The notes under the pieces: generated by a model | The model's database searches: none | Seen by the model: the letters and a program-made list of their open reading frames with translations, nothing else | What the model was told of the DNA's origin: nothing | From: Erodium maritimum | Taxonomy: Eukaryota; Streptophyta; Magnoliopsida; Geraniales; Geraniaceae | Reading direction: 5' to 3' | DNA length: 64,000 nucleotides | NCBI GenBank assembly: GCA_963921825.1 | Contig: OY997590.1 | Location: forward strand, 55,046,012-55,110,011 | Translations under genes and position numbers: made by a program | Shown: positions 33,726 to 45,157 of the stretch, piece by piece | How the letters are laid out: the number at the start of each line of letters is the position of its first letter | Numbering within the stretch: position 1 is the stretch's first letter

Positions 33726-34972
33726 CGAGACAAACCAAAACCAAGAGTGGGTAAGAACTTTATCATGTTGCCATTTCTCTTACCCCATGTAATGAGAGGT
33801 GAAAACCACATGAACGGTCCTAATTGGCAAAACAGTGATACATTATTTGAGAGGGAATCTCATAAATCTCTATTATTATTTTTACGTTGAACTCATTGTC
33901 TTCTTCCTTGAACTGGTCTTTTCTATTTCCAGAGTTTGGTTCATGGTTGCTCATGTATTGCACGCCATTATGATTTCTCTATTGTAGTACTGTATTGTGA
34001 ATCCAACCTAATCAAGGCAAATCATTTTCACCTCTTACATGCCCAATAATAATATTATACAAAGCTTATTAAATTAGGGTTTTAGTTAATTATTTTATAT
34101 TCGTAAAGTAGTTATAGTGTGAACTGTGAAGGAGATTCTATTATTCTAAAGCCTGGGTCTTGGTGACTGCAAGTCCCAATGCCAACTAGTAATGACATGT
34201 AAGAAATAAAGCAAGAAACAAGACAGTCCATCAATGATAGTACAAGATCGCAATATTTCTTTTTAGTTATTCGTGGATGACCTCTAGCCTCTAGGTGAAT
34301 TTACTTACAGATTAGATTGTTTGACTGAATTTTTATATTAATGTTAAATTATATTTTCAACCTTAATACTTCCTACTTTGTGAGCTAAGTTTTAAAAGAA
34401 CTAAAATGATTTTTTTCATTGAAAATTTCTACTTTTTTTACTTATTTTTTATAACATATGATTTGTTTGATTCCAAATAAGATAAAATATTCTTTCTGAT
34501 TACTCATATCAACTTAAAGAATAAAGAATAATATATTTTCCTCTAGTTTTGGAGAGCATATTTGATATCATTAAGCTCCTCCCAAAAGTATGAGAGAGAG
34601 ATCAATTTTCATTCTTGTTATTTAATTTGGATAAGAAATCATGATTCAGAGTTGAGAGACCAAACATGTGAGGTAGGGAAGCGAAATAGGATTTGAAACA
34701 AAGAAACATGAAGGCTATGGGATTGAAATTTTGGTTCCGGGGAATTATTTTATTGTAATATAAGATTTGGGAGCTTTGTGTTCTGTTTGCCGGTAAATGT
34801 ATATATATTTTAATCTTTGGGTTTTTGTGGAAAATTCAGACGCTGCTTAGTTGGAGAAAGTTTTCACAATCTTGCATACACGGGTTTCAAGAAATTCCAA
34901 TTAGTTTATGAGCATTTGCACTAAAATAGTCTATCTATTTTAAATAGAAAAGGTAAATCTCTATTACATTTA
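33726..34972. other. AT-rich spacer, nothing recognised
   Basis: No open frame or motif of note. A GAGCATTTGCACTAAAATAG motif near 34911 resembles a Harbinger-type MITE end, but I find no matching right end. Confidence 0.5.
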
Positions 34973-35659
34973 TTTATTTAGTTAGTTTTTTTTTTAGCGA
35001 AAGGTACATATTTTTATTAAATAATTTGGGTGTAATAACAAGACAGTGTATCAGAGATTCTCTGATCACAAAAAACAGACATAGAGCATGTAAAGATACT
35101 AGCAGTTCTTTTCACAATAGAACCGTCCTCGACAGTATTGAGTTGGAGCCCCGTGGGCAAAGGCAGAAGGCGGATAGAGGGAACGAGGTACCGAAGATAC
35201 TGAAAGATCTCGACGGTAATGATGAAGGCGGGAGGCAACACCTCATACAGGAACCCCTCCCAAGGCCAGTCCCGGGCGTCTACCATCCCTTCTCGCGAGG
35301 CCTCTTACCAGCCCTCACCTGGTGGTCTGGTGATGCCTTACCCCGTAGGCGCTTGGCCTTTCCTTGAACCAATGGAGGAGACCCATCTCCCAGCACGAGG
35401 AAACCCCCCGCAAGATCAGTACCCTCTATGACGACCTGCAGCGCGGGCGATGGCGGGGTTGGCAGAAACAGCCTATCCTTAGCGTAGCGGGCCAAGGATG
35501 TAAGGGCCTGGGTCCGACCTCGTCGAGGCCTGGATTGCTTCCCAGTCCTCGCCTAGTTGTCCGGTGTTGCCTCAGCCCGTGGGTGTGTATCGTGCGCTAG
35601 AGCCGCGAGATCAGTATCCTCTATGGCGAGCTGCCACACGGGTGACGACGGGGTCGGCA

Positions 35660-38241
35660 TGTAAGAACCGCCCCCGGTCGATCCCGGTCGAGCCGGTGAA
35701 TCCTAACCAAGTTCGACTTTTGGCAGGAAAAGTCAACCGATGACTCGGGAAGTCATTCGGGACCTTTCCGGGGCCCAAAAAGCTTTGCCAACCTCATGGT
35801 TAGCTTAGTTGGGTCGTTTCCTTCAGTTTTACTATGATATTGTTTAAGTCAACTGTCTGTCAAACTTGGACTTTATATCGACTTTTCCCGACTAAATTTG
35901 GACTGCTGGAACTTTATTAAAATAAAGTGGCTCCCACAATGCCGCATGGCATTGGAGGCTTGGGTGAGAAGAAAAGGAGTTGAAATGACCTCTTGACCCT
36001 CCCTAAAGACTCTAAATGGATAAAACTTGAAATGGCCTTTTGATCATTTAGCATTTAGGTCATTTAAGGCATTTATTGGACACAAATTCAGCCATTCCCC
36101 TCATTTTGTAGCTGATAATTTCTAGCAGGAGAGAAGAGAGAAGCTCTTGGCTTGAGCAAGAAGAAAGAGAGCTAAGAGAAGATTTTTGGCTCATCTTTCC
36201 ACCATTTCTCCTTTCCAAGCTTGCTAGCTTCATCTCCTACACATCCTCAAGGTATGGATGCTCTAAACTTCTCATTTCATCCACTTTCAATCTATGGGTT
36301 TTGTGGGTATTTGGCTTGGAGTTGAAGAACTAGCTATTTTGATGATTGTTGGAGTTGGGTTAGTGAAGATAGGTTGTTTGATTGTGTTTTGGTTGAAGTT
36401 TTGATGAACCCATTGAGGGTGGTGTTGATTGGAGAGTTTTGCTGACCATTTTGGAGTTTGAAGGACTTAGAAATGGGGTTTTTTAGTTGATTTTCGTGGA
36501 ATTCGAGTTGGGAAAGAAAGGGGAAGGATCTGTTCTAGTTTGACACGGTAGGCAACCCGGACCGGGCCATGTGCTGACACGGCAGGCCGCACGAAACGGT
36601 CTGGTACCGGCACGGTACGCGGCACGGAACGGACGCGAGTCCGGCACGGTACCTCACACGGTCCATGTCAGACTCCGGGTCGGTCTGTGATACGGTCCGT
36701 GCCAGGTTCCGGCACGGCCAGTGATACGGACCGGGCTGCCTTCCGGATAAGATTTCCAGACCCTAAAACCTTCCTTTTTAACCCCTTTCGATTCCTAAAT
36801 CATTCCTTTAAACCTTGTTTCCGTTACTTTTGAGTATTGTCTGTATTTTGGGGAGAGGAGCACATCGTTGGGTTACTAATTTTGGTCTTATTGTGGTCTA
36901 AGACCGTGGTACCGAGCAAGCAAGGAAGGAAGAACTTGAACCCAAGCTAGAAGAACGAAGATCACGCCGGAACCCGTGTGAAGAACGGAGTTGTGACTAC
37001 CGAGTTTGACAACAGAGTTTTAGAGGAAGGCCACGAGGTAGGGAAAGTCTTAATTCCTCGTTTGATGACGCTTAGTATGCCTATTAGGCTAATAAAATTG
37101 GAAAGGTCCTAGAGATGCATATAGGATGCGAATAACTAGATTAATTGTCTCTCAATTACTAATAACCGGGCGTGTCTAGTAAGCATGCGTAGGATGCAAA
37201 TCACTAGTATAACTCGCTTTCAATACTTGGGAATTGCTTTACTAGTAGAGAGGCCGTGATGAGCCGTCAGATTAGTTCTGTGCTAGGTTCACATGATTGA
37301 TTGCTTAGTGGATAGACTAAGAGTCAATTACAACTAGAGTATTGAATGTTGAACTTGATTGTTGAATGTATTTGAATGAATGCTTGATTCCTTGCATCAT
37401 TGAATGGAGAATCAAGTATGACTGGTCATACCAACCGGTACGATCAGGTGATCGATGGACCGATGGGTCATGGTTGGTAACTAATTGGTAAGTTAAGGTT
37501 ATGTTGATTCGTGTGGTGTGTTGTGATGAATTGGGACTCGTTATGACTTGGTTGCTTCGTGATTGCTTGAGTGCGTTATTCATTTATAATTGGTTATTGT
37601 TGATTCACCCAAGTGTATGCTTCCTTTGGGAGTACTAACTTGGTTCCCGAGGACATATAGCTCTTTGGAGACGTTTCCGAGAATCCCGACGATAAGCGCC
37701 CTCAGGGGTTGTTACCGGTATCCTTGATGATATGCGTCTCCTCTAGACTGAGGGAAAATCCGACAGGACACATCATGTGTGGATCGGAGGGTGGTGACTT
37801 CATGTGCCACGGCATTAATTGGATTGTCTACTTCCTGTTAATTGCTAAGAAATACTTCGTTGTCCTTAATTGCAATTTTTGAGCTTAAAGGTCGCCCTCG
37901 TTATGTATTTTCCCTACTGAGCGCAAGCTCACCCCTATTTGTTTACTTGTTGTTGTTACAGGCTTGATTGATGAGTAGAGGACTCGAGGCTCGGGAGCTT
38001 CTATGGTCCGGGTATCGTTCTAGAGACGTTGGCCATATTTTATGTCATGAACCTTTTGAGGATTTACTTTGGATTTTCACACCCTTGTTAAGGGATTTAC
38101 TTATGTTTTAAATTGATATACTTTGGTTTGAGAATTACATTGAAAGATTTTATGGAAATTGTTAATGGTTTATTATGAATAAAATTACTTTTCCTTAAGT
38201 CACGTCTCGAGTCCGGTCAAAACCGGATTTGAGGCGTGACA
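35660..38241 (+). mobile_element. Solo LTR, Ty3/Gypsy type
   Basis: 2,582 bp beginning TGTAAGAACC and ending GGCGTGACA, with the 5-bp duplication CGGCA at 35655-35659 and 38242-38246. No internal region, primer site or second LTR is present, so unequal recombination between two LTRs is the likely origin. It matches the end and several inner blocks of the LTR at 1-3306. It lies within the retroposon at 34989-39503 and is therefore younger. Confidence 0.92.
36540..36745 (+). repeat. CCGGCACGG-rich cluster inside the solo LTR
   Basis: A 200-bp GC-rich patch in which variants of CCGGCACGG, GGTCCGTGCC and GATACGG recur in both orientations. It gives many short overlapping inverted repeats in otherwise AT-balanced LTR DNA. 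Confidence 0.6.
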
Positions 38242-38246
38242 CGGCA

Positions 38247-39436
38247 AGACCAACTTATCCTAGCATAGCGGGCCAAGGATGTAAGGGCTTGGGGTCAACC
38301 TCGTCGAGACCTGGGCTGCTTACCAGCCCCCGCCTGTTTAACCCCCATCCCAGGGGGTCAACCCGCGAGAGCAGTACCCTCTATGGCGACCTACAGCGCG
38401 GGCGACGACGGGGTCGGTAGGAGAAACTTCTCCCTAGCATAGCGGGCCAAGGATGTGAGGGCCTAGGGCCGACCTCGACGAGACTTAGTCATCGGTGGAT
38501 GTGGGTCCTCTGTATCCAAGTCTTCACACGCGGTCAAGTCCCCATTCCTCAAAATCGGATGCGGCTGTGGCAGTATTGGGGAAGGAGGGGACTGAGCCCG
38601 GACTCCCACCAGCCGAGGGAGTGTGAGGGTCCGATGGGCCGCTTTCAATCCAATGTGCCAGGTGGAACCAAAACATGTTCCGCTTGTGGGACCGAGGAGA
38701 CCCTAGGTAGGGTCAGGGTAGAAACCCTAAGCAGGGTCGGGGTAACACCGAAAGTCAAAGAAACTCTAGAATCCTCGCCGCCAACGAACAACGCCAGAGC
38801 AAGGTGATGGCCGATAGGGGAGGACGAGAGACTGGGCGGAAGAGTCGTCCCGCCAGGGTTCGGGAGAGGTAAGGCCAAAGGGCCAGTACTTGGGGGGAAG
38901 GTATAGGGCGATACAGAGGCCTCCCCCGCCTTGAGTTAGCATACGATACCAGAGACGTCGATCCGAGAGAGTAGCCTCCCCATAGATTGGTTCCATAGAT
39001 GGGGGGATCGCAGAGGGTGGCCTAACAGCCGAAGCAAGATGCCGAAGAGGATGGTAGAAAGGAGAAATCCACCATCAGGGATAGTGGATTCCAGTGCTGG
39101 CGTCGTGACTGCAGCGGGTGCAGCGGCGGCGAGAGAAGGAGGGGTCACCATACGCGAGAGGTCATGTCGATCAGTCGAGGCAGGGCGACTGGATGGAGCC
39201 AAGGGAGAAGGACAAGGAGACCTGGCGATCGAAAGAGGAGTCACCGAGGACATCAGAGGGTCGGAGGAGGGGAGAGGTGCAGAGGGTTGAGGAAAAGCCA
39301 GTCACCTCCACCTGTACGCAAACCCCGCACCAGGTGTGGTCTGCGAGGTCATCTGGACAGGATAGGAGAATACGGGGACGACAAAGCCGACCACCCCAAG
39401 CGGCGCAGCAGTAGCAACGGTAGACGAAAGCTCCAT
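38247..39436 (-). pseudogene. Unrecognised ORF1-like region of the retroposon
   Basis: From ATG at 39434-39436 (MELSSTVATAAPLG) the frame gives a Pro/Ser/Ala-rich protein with several interruptions. One piece (38996-38766) reads PPSMEPIYGEATLSDRRLWY...LPPKYWPFGL. The C-terminal part is encoded by the GC-rich tandem units (LARYAREKFLLPTPSSPAL type). I recognise no domain. The position after a short leader and before the 3' tail suggests an ORF1 by analogy with 4786-7046 only. Confidence 0.35.
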
Positions 39437-39519
39437 AGCGGCGAGGTTAGGGCTAAAGCTAGAGTAGGCTCTCAAGTCGCGAGAGAAAAACATTATTTTT
39501 TATTTTATTTAGTTAGTTT

Positions 39520-39690
39520 ATTCCAATCGATCATGCAACATTTGTTTTATTATCGGAGAATGAAGGGTATAAAATCTCACCTTTTGAAGTAATAGAAAAG
39601 AACAATAAGATATAAAGATCTATTATACTGCGTAAGAGCATTCCAATAAAGGAATCTTAAACAAACTAACTAAATAAAATCTTATCGTCC
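39520..39690. repeat. Inverted copy of the retroposon target motif
   Basis: AAACAAACTAACTAAATAAAAT at 39653-39674 is the inverted form of the duplicated target TTTATTTAGTTAGTTT at 39504-39519. The target therefore lay in one arm of a small AT-rich hairpin, perhaps a MITE; GAGCATTCCAATAAAGG at 39633 resembles a Harbinger-type end. Confidence 0.5.
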
Positions 39691-40690
39691 GATTTATCAA
39701 TCATGAAATAAAAACAAATACAATCAAGTTTATAATACCCCAATTTACCCATCACAAAACTCAAAAACTATAACAACAGCAAAGAAAGAACCAAAACAAA
39801 ATTGTTGGGCCTGAAACCAATCCTAACCAAAACGAAACCCTAAAGCTTCACCATTGATGTCACAACCACAACCTTCGGCAACCACACCCGAGAACTCAGA
39901 GACAAAAACCTTACCGGTCCCAAGACCGACCAGAACTCAAACAAGCCAAAAAACCAACAAGGTGGCTTCCACCAACAAACCGAGTGTCCCCGATAACCAC
40001 TAGGGTCAGGGAAAAGGAGAACTAACGACTGAAAATTGAAGGTAGAAGAGACTTACCAAGGTGGGCGATGGGTCATCACGCAACAGACCCATAACGAAAA
40101 CCACCGCAAAATGTTTGAGCACCGAGACGGCACCACTCGAGGCCAATACCACTAGGAAAGATAGGACCACTAGATACGGATCTCACAATCGGAAGACAGA
40201 AAATAGGTTTGGCCAGTCCGAGGAGAGTTACTCGTCACGGAGAAAGGGGGCATAGACCAAAAATCAACTGATCCACATCAGCAACAACCATGATCCACTC
40301 AGCGCGAACTACTCAGTTACCCTACGGGTACCCATGTAGCCAACACCCCAGCGAATCAGAAGTAGAGTTTGACACGACCCTCTCAAATCCTCCATTGGAC
40401 AGAGTAAATAGAAGAGTACGATAAATAACACAAAGGGAGAAGGAGAAGAAAAGACTGCCACCGAGAGAGAATGAGAGGGATCAGCAATGGGAGAAGCCTA
40501 GAAAGAGAGAAGAAGGGAAAACAAGGAGTAGGAAAGAAAAGGAGCCACCGACGACCACTTGGCTACATGGACATGTCAGGGTAGTTTCCAACAGTAGGGA
40601 AGTACATTTTGGGTTAGAGGTTGAGTTTAGGGCTTTTTAAGAGAAAAGGTTACAAGGAGCTCTAAAAGTGATAGAGCACAATATTCTTTT
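39690..40690 (-). other. Possible LINE-like fragment without ORF
   Basis: Read on the minus strand it begins with a CT-rich leader-like stretch (near 40500-40430). It continues as GT-rich, UTR-like DNA and ends near 39690 in GGGGTATTATAAAC...TTTCATGATTGATAAA. That resembles the 3' ends of the LINE at 28042-32577 (GGGGTATTGCACC...) and of the one at 4786-7046 (CTCTGATAAAA). No domain or target duplication is seen. Confidence 0.3.
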
Positions 40691-40959
40691 TAATACGCAA
40701 ATCGTCAAGATCTTTCAATTTTTAATTCGATATTAGAAAAATAAACGAGAATCATATGTTCAGTATATGGTAGATGCATCAAATTAATTCGTATTGATTG
40801 AAAATTATAAAAACTTGACCAAAATTACATTAAAAAATTATCAAAACTATCCCCGTATTATTCTCATATATGTTTGATCATATCATTTGGGATTTAATCA
40901 TTGTAGTCCAATATCACATTAAAAATTGGAAAAGGGCCCACAAAAATACACGATCTCGA

Positions 40960-41480
40960 TGTGGTAGGTGTTCCTTCGTCATCCTCGACGAGTTGATAGT
41001 ATTCATATGTTGTTTACCCTAAAATATCATGTTATGCAATACAATGAAAGTATTATTTGTATTTGTAAAGCTTTTCCTATCCCAAAATCTACTTGGCCGG
41101 GTAATAATTTAATAGATTAAAGAACTCTAAATGCTCATTCTACCTTCTTCCTGGACCTCTTTGGTATTGGACAAATAATTTGTACCTATCCATCAGTAAT
41201 ACAAGTATTGTTTACAAAAATGTCATACGCATAGGATAAATACCACCGACCAAATAATAACCCAGATTCTAGCGCGTATTGTTTGCTATGTGGTTGACAA
41301 GAGGTTGGTGGCCTTATAAGACGTCTACGAACAAAGGTGATTGGTTCAGAAGTTGATGCCATTGTTGGAGTGGGCTACATCAAAAAATCATGTCATATCC
41401 ACGTGTCTTGATATGCGATCACTTCTAGCACGAGCGTTGACCAGTCATGGTCATCACGTTTATGTTTCTCTTTCTAGGTC
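40960..41480 (-). pseudogene. PIF/Harbinger transposase, strongly decayed
   Basis: The minus strand, right to left, gives VLEVIAYQDTWI.HDFFD (from about 41420), an NNGIN block (the second catalytic Asp region of DDE_4), GYYLVGGIYP (about 41265), a TF..TI remnant, then PSRFWDRKSFTNTN and IVLHNMIF (about 41095-41025). This is the closing half of a HARBI1-like transposase in the right order, with many stops and frame changes. No accessory gene or terminal repeats can be attached to it. It is older and more worn than the copy at 25740-26861 and on the opposite strand. Confidence 0.7.
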
Positions 41481-42588
41481 ACTAGACAAGTTTTCCATCA
41501 TCCGTGTATGTATTTGATGCTTCCTAACATGCTTGGGAAAACACGGTGCTAGCCTATTTCCAACAATCAAAAAATATTCTCAAATATCTTAATAAAGCAT
41601 TTGTAAAATATCGTTACACATCCCATAACGCTGGTTTCGATCATTTCGTATATTTCATCAACAAAATATGCAAAACCACTGTGAAATCATTTAATTTTCT
41701 ATTTTATATTTTTAGTATGCGGAATATCCAAACTTATTGTGACCGTCTACCCTTCGTCGAAAGTATGTGTCATGTCTCGCAAGTGTGTTCATTATGTGAA
41801 GAAAAATGTTTCCTCTCATCCGAAATCTATGAACAAAATACACTCATCATACACTAGTGGGTTGGCAGACTAATCAACCATAAGGATCCGATGTACCTGA
41901 CCCGATCAGGGCCGACCTAATAGTAGTAATAAAAATATTATTAATACATTGTATGCACACACATATTCTCTAGTTCATTTTATTCTCTTTTAACTTATCT
42001 CTTTCTAACTACAAACTCTTACTCTCCATCCCTAACTCTTTCCTATCTCTTATTTTTATATTCCATGCCTCTCATTCTCCTATCTACAGACTCTACCTCT
42101 CGTTGTCATGTTCTTCGTCTAATTCTTTTCATTGTTGTCGATGACCCTCTTCGCGAAGACTCTTCGTGAAGAATGATCTTTTATTCTCAAAAAATATGTA
42201 TATATAATATTCGCCTCTCTTTCTTAGAGCTACATTGTGACCGACGACTTCAGATTTGGAAAGTATCTGGGTTGTTGTCACTCCTACAACTCAATTACCT
42301 CTTTATCTAAAGTTGGACCGTCTTCTTTAGCTATTAATTTCCTTTAATTCGGAAACCAATTTCCCAGTGTATTTGTACATAGTGTTAAAAATCACTTGAA
42401 TCGAGGTGGTAAGGAATTTCTAGGTTTCAAGTTATGTTTATATCTCTCAAAATTCTCAAGGAATCCCCAACGGGATAGAAGCGGGGAAAAGACGAAGCAT
42501 AGGGCTTGAGGGAGGGGTGGGTCGGGAATCGTGAACCTGACCTATACCTACCTTATTATTATCCTTAATTTTAAGTGATATAATGTCA
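41481..42588. other. AT-rich spacer, nothing recognised
   Basis: Includes a T/C-rich part at 41960-42130. The 103-codon frame at 41546-41857 has no recognisable motif. It ends at the CACTA terminus. Confidence 0.5.
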
Positions 42589-42599
42589 CACTACTGCAG

Positions 42600-43020
42600 A
42601 AATCCACTTGGGTGACGGATAAAATGGATATGTCATTAAAGTTTTGGCACTCTAGCCACGGATACAGACATCCGTCAGCCAAGTGAAAATTTTTTGGCCA
42701 CGGATGCTGTATCCGTCGGCCAAGTTGTCACTTGGCTGACGGATATAATATTCGTGGATAAGGTCAGTCGTATCTGTCAACAAAGTGAGAAACCTTAGCC
42801 ACGCATGTCGCATTCGTTAGCCAACTGAGAAAACCTTAGCCACACATGTCACATTCGTCAGCCAAGTGAGAAAACCTTAGCCACACATGTTGCATCCGTC
42901 AGCCAAGTTATAAAACCTTAGCCACCCATGTTGCATCCGTCAGCCAAGTGATAAAACCTTAGCTACACTTGTTGTATCCGTCAGGAAAGTGACTTGTATC
43001 CGTTGGTAAAGTGAGCCAAT
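42600..43020 (-). repeat. CACTA left subterminal repeats
   Basis: About six units of 42-44 bp, each with CCTTAGCCACxCATGT and GCATCCGTCAGCCAAGTG, follow the terminus, with some reverse copies (TTGGCTGACGGAT). In En/Spm such motifs bind the element's TnpA protein and hold the ends together. Confidence 0.85.
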
Positions 43021-43199
43021 ATACGAAATCATTTATTTTCATCCCGATGAACATATCGACATTACACATGAAACCTGTATGAAACAATCCGTATATAAAC
43101 ACAAAAACAATTCATAGATAATGTGTTTGGAAAAAGTACATTGTTTTAACACATCATTAATCATACTTCTAAAACAAAATACATAAACGCCTAATAGAG

Positions 43200-43500
43200 C
43201 TACGAAGCAAGCAGACTTCTGATAACACGCTCTTGCATTCCTTTGTTCACTTCCATCCATTCAACAAAACGTCTAAACCACACAGGCTCCTCTATAGCTT
43301 GAAGGTCGTTGTCCTGAACCTCGTTCAACCACTGAGGCCTCTACAGCGGGCCTACACCATCAGGGAGTGGAGGAAGGTAATCACCTTTCGCACGCATCAG
43401 GCGAAAAATATAGTCGTATCGTTGATGTCCTTCCTCGACTAGTAGGTAAAACTGTTGCACCCACACTGGGCCAGCTGCAGCGTTGGCTCCATGTGGACCA
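43200..43500 (-). pseudogene. Unrecognised coding remnant in the CACTA, C-terminal exon
   Basis: The minus strand reads VWVQQFYLLVEEGHQRYDYI, then MRAKGDYLPPLPDGVGPL, one stop, then WLNEVQDNDLQAIEEPVWF and EWMEVNKGMQERVIRSLLAS before a stop at 43200-43202. The composition is good protein-like sequence in a single frame. It could be the last exon of the minus-strand gene whose leader is at 45158-45420. I do not recognise the family. Confidence 0.4.
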
Positions 43501-43795
43501 AGTAAAACTGTTCATGCATTTTCACATCGATGCCACCTACGCTCAAGTCGAGGATCAAAGTTTGGTTCCATCCTGACCCAAAGAACAAATTACAGTTATA
43601 ACCAGTCCCAAATAATTAAGTCAAAACATACGGAAGTAATATTCATAAAAACTAACACTTAATTAATAAAGTGAACAAAAATTAAAACAATCGTTAAAAC
43701 ATTCAAACAAATTCATAGAAAGTGATATTCAAACAAAAGTCATCCTTAACACACATCCGTTAAATACTAATACATTAATATTCTAGCTAGGGCAT

Positions 43796-44235
43796 CTAGT
43801 CTTCGAACTCGCGCTCCGAGTTGTCTTTCAGCCGCTGCACGTACACCCTTGCGTCATGCTTTGGGCCGCACATAGAGGTTGCTCCATAAGATGTACGAGA
43901 CTCCGAGGAAGCAACAAGTCTTGCATGAACACGCCTAGCTCTTGCAGCAAGCCTAGCTATTTCAGCAGCTCTTTCAGCAACTCTTTCATCCTTTCTCTTT
44001 CAGCAGCTCTTCCAGCAGCTATCCTTTCTCCCTCTTGGTTAATGAGGCCCCTTAACCTCATCCGAGCTGCTGCGACCGCTCTCGTGCGTGGCAAAGACTG
44101 TCTTGGAATGTTGTTAAACAATCTCATCATCTCAGAATGCAAATCTAGCTCCACGTGTTGTGGTCCATCATATTCGTCATCTGAGACTGTTCTCCCCGGC
44201 GCTAGTTTTGTCATCCATTGACTAAATGAAAGCAA
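43796..44235 (-). pseudogene. Arg/Glu-rich helical protein segment, copy 2
   Basis: The minus strand gives RTVSDDEYDGPQHVELDLHSE, then RRMRLRGLINQEGER-like sequence. After a one-base frame change near 43985 it continues AERAAEIARLAARARRVHARL and ends NSEREFED at about 43796. It is likely a coiled coil, with Ala/Arg/Glu heptads. It is paralogous to the segment at 44425-44803: both carry RM..R.LI..EG.R and end in an acidic or basic FxD. The function is unknown. Confidence 0.4.
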
Positions 44236-44424
44236 ACCTTAGTTATATCAAAACGAATATACCATAAACAAATTTAAATCAACTCCGGCCACTCATAACA
44301 TAATAAGCATACTTATATTAGCATTCATAAAATGTATTAGCATGAGATATTAATTACCAAGTCATAGAATTAAAACTTAAATATAACCTAATTTAAACAT
44401 CGTTCATATACTAAGTAGTAAACT

Positions 44425-44803
44425 AGTCTCGGAACGCGCGCTTGGAAGTCGGTCCATCAGACGGAGTCCGCCTTGTGCTTTCAGCAGCATGTCTCTCAAT
44501 GGCCAGCCCATCTCGTTTAGCCCTTTGCTTTCTAAGTCTAGCTCCTTCAGCTGAAATCAGACGTCTAATATACATGCGAGTCTCTGACTCGTGAAGCGAA
44601 AAAAGTCCCTAGGCAATTTGTTCATGACTAAGTTAATTGATTTTTCCCAATCTACATCTCTCACTAGGGGCACTTCTTCATCAATGTGATCTGGCACAGT
44701 TAGGCTATTCTCCCAAACAATACTGCTATTGGTTTCATCCATCAAAATGAAAACCTCATAAACACAGGCATGAACTTGTTTTTCAGGATATAAACATATC
44801 ATA
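44425..44803 (-). pseudogene. Arg/Glu-rich helical protein segment, copy 1
   Basis: The minus strand opens MDETNSSIVWENSLTVPDH, passes VDWEKSINLVMNKLPRDF, and after a frame change reads RMYIRRLISAEGARLRKQRA. It ends ESTRRTPSDGPTSKRAFRD at about 44425. Compared with 43796-44235 the nucleotide order is parallel, so the two arose by tandem duplication. They may be two exons or two genes. No family is recognised. Confidence 0.4.
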
Positions 44804-45157
44804 TATTATATTAAACTCTGCATTTCTAAATTTCTGAAACTTTTTCACAAATGTATCGTATTTTATTAAACCCTAAATTATTTTGAAACCAAACTGCCCG
44901 GAAACCCTAATTAAACTCAAGCTTATTTCTGCAACCCTTAATTCCTGAAACCCCAAATTTATCATGCAATTCAGATTTTACACCTACATTCCTAAATTTG
45001 TGAAACCATACATTTTCGAAAGCCTAATGTCTTTATTCCACACAAAATTAAGTGTAAATGTCTAAATTTCTGAAATAGTTCTAAAACCTAATATATATAT
45101 ATATACACTAACAACAAATATATAAAAAGAAATCGATGTGTTTGAAACTTTACGTAC

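Larger units (their letters stand above)
35249..38480 (-). repeat. GC-rich tandem units of about 205 bp, split by the solo LTR
   Basis: Recognisable by CAGTACCCTCTATGGCGACC and TAGCGGGCCAAGGATGT, which recur from about 35409, 35609 and 38361, plus a partial unit at 35249-35345. The middle unit is cut by the solo LTR after 35659 and continues at 38247. These units make up the C-terminal coding and 3' part of the retroposon. Confidence 0.75.
34989..39503 (-). mobile_element. Retroposon (LINE-like, no ORF2), split by a solo LTR
   Basis: Flanked by a 16-bp direct repeat TTTATTTAGTTAGTTT at 34973-34988 and 39504-39519. On the minus strand it runs from a short leader through an open frame starting at 39436 to a 3' end ...TACCTTTCGCTAAAAAAA with the A-tract at the left duplication. 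Those are the marks of target-primed retroposition. Without the solo LTR it is about 1.9 kb. Endonuclease or reverse transcriptase motifs are absent. The long duplication and A-tract support LINE machinery. The protein part is unlike the other ORF1s here. Confidence 0.65.

Noticed and set aside
34911-34972. Harbinger-like MITE end GAGCATTTGCACTAAAATAG
   Set aside because: No matching inverted end could be found on either side of the retroposon, so no element is called.
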